Source: Lachnospiraceae bacterium
Lineage (GTDB): Bacteria; Bacillota; Clostridia; Lachnospirales; Lachnospiraceae
DNA length: 6,371 bases
Assembly (NCBI GenBank): GCA_022798035.1
Contig: JAAWLS010000146.1
Location: 1 to 6,371 of the forward strand
Direction of reading: 5' to 3'
The notes under the pieces are model-generated. The model made no database searches. It saw only the letters and a program-made list of their open reading frames with translations, and was not told the DNA's origin. Shown here piece after piece: positions 6,087 through 6,371 of the stretch; position 1 is the first letter of the stretch; every line of letters begins with the position of its first letter. Position numbers and translations under genes: made by a program.

Positions 6087-6371
6087 ACTTCTGCTCTTTT
6101 CTGCTTTTCCAGACAACAGCCAGAATATCTTTCAGCACCAAAAAGGCATTCAGTTCATCGTAGCCGTATTTCTTTTCCAAATCTCTCAGCAGTCTGTCCA
6201 GCTCTGCAGCATATTCCTCCGTCTTTACCTCATTCTGATAAGAGGCAAGGACAGGATATTTTTTGCTCCATGCCTTTGTCCAGTCAATTTTTTCCGAGAC
6301 TTCCTCACTGGTGCTGTCAATCACCTCCTGAATCTCTTTTACATCAATATCAAATTCAATCAGTTCATCCA
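6085..6371 (-). CDS. Unrecognised acidic protein, 5' end cut by the window edge
   Basis: The frame is open from the stop at 6085-6087 to the right edge and shows 94 residues (DELIEFDIDVKEIQEVIDST at the visible start, KDILAVVWKSRKEQK at the end). It is soluble, acidic for most of its length with a basic tail, and probably helical, with a conserved-looking block KYGYDELNAFLVLKDIL (about residues 67-83). I do not recognise the family. The codon just before the first Asp spans the edge and reads NTG, so it could be the ATG start of a 95-residue protein, or the gene may extend further. A GTG at 6322-6324 is in frame, but the AGGAGG next to it has no spacer, so it is unlikely to be the start. The gene ends in the shared terminator. 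Confidence 0.7.
   Translation of the reverse strand, partial: DELIEFDIDVKEIQEVIDSTSEEVSEKIDWTKAWSKKYPVLASYQNEVKTEEYAAELDRLLRDLEKKYGYDELNAFLVLKDILAVVWKSRKEQK

Noticed and set aside
5846..6116. Minus-strand frames opposite the 78-residue gene and across the terminator
   Set aside because: They run antisense through the gene and the bidirectional hairpin, have no ribosome binding site and show no family features.

Overview
The window reads as chromosomal DNA of a spore-forming Firmicute of the class Clostridia, most likely a Lachnospiraceae-type gut bacterium. The evidence is a dipicolinate synthase subunit B gene, strong AGGAGG-type ribosome binding sites, moderate base composition by eye, compact operons, and proteins whose style (sigma-like protein, BmrC/BmrD-like exporter) fits that group. 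The taxonomic call is inference; no rRNA or other marker gene is present.

Layout. (1) 27-620, plus strand: dpaB (spoVFB), the second subunit of dipicolinate synthase. Its partner dpaA would be expected just left of the window. A small hairpin plus T-run follows it. (2) 710-5520, minus strand: a tight four-gene operon. In transcription order it encodes a 260-residue sigma-70-like protein with no region 4, a 59-residue DUF3006-like protein, a 604-residue ABC exporter half-transporter (BmrC/YheI-like) and a 664-residue partner (BmrD/YheH-like). Stops and starts are 11 bp apart, 31 bp apart and overlapping by 4 bp (ATGA). A good -10 box and an inverted repeat lie just upstream of the first gene. 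(3) 5748-5984, plus strand: a divergent gene for a 78-residue, highly charged helical protein of unknown function. (4) A strong hairpin with T-runs on both sides (about 6038-6086) serves it and the convergent gene at the right edge. (5) 6085-6371, minus strand: the C-terminal 94 residues of an unrecognised acidic protein whose start lies at or beyond the window edge.

How the genes work together. The two ABC proteins almost certainly form one heterodimeric exporter. Each carries the complementary half of one canonical and one degenerate ATP site (Asp in place of the catalytic Glu in the 604-residue subunit, LSAGQ in place of LSGGQ in the 664-residue subunit). The 664-residue subunit also has a large external insertion between its first two membrane helices, as in BmrD. 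The exporter is probably a multidrug or amphipath pump, but the substrate cannot be read from sequence. The most unusual item is the sigma-like protein at the head of the operon. It keeps regions resembling 1.1, 1.2, 2.1-2.2 and 3, but its 2.3-2.4 segment is degenerate and region 4 is absent. It could touch core RNA polymerase without acting as an ordinary sigma factor. No mobile element, CRISPR array, tRNA or rRNA was seen.
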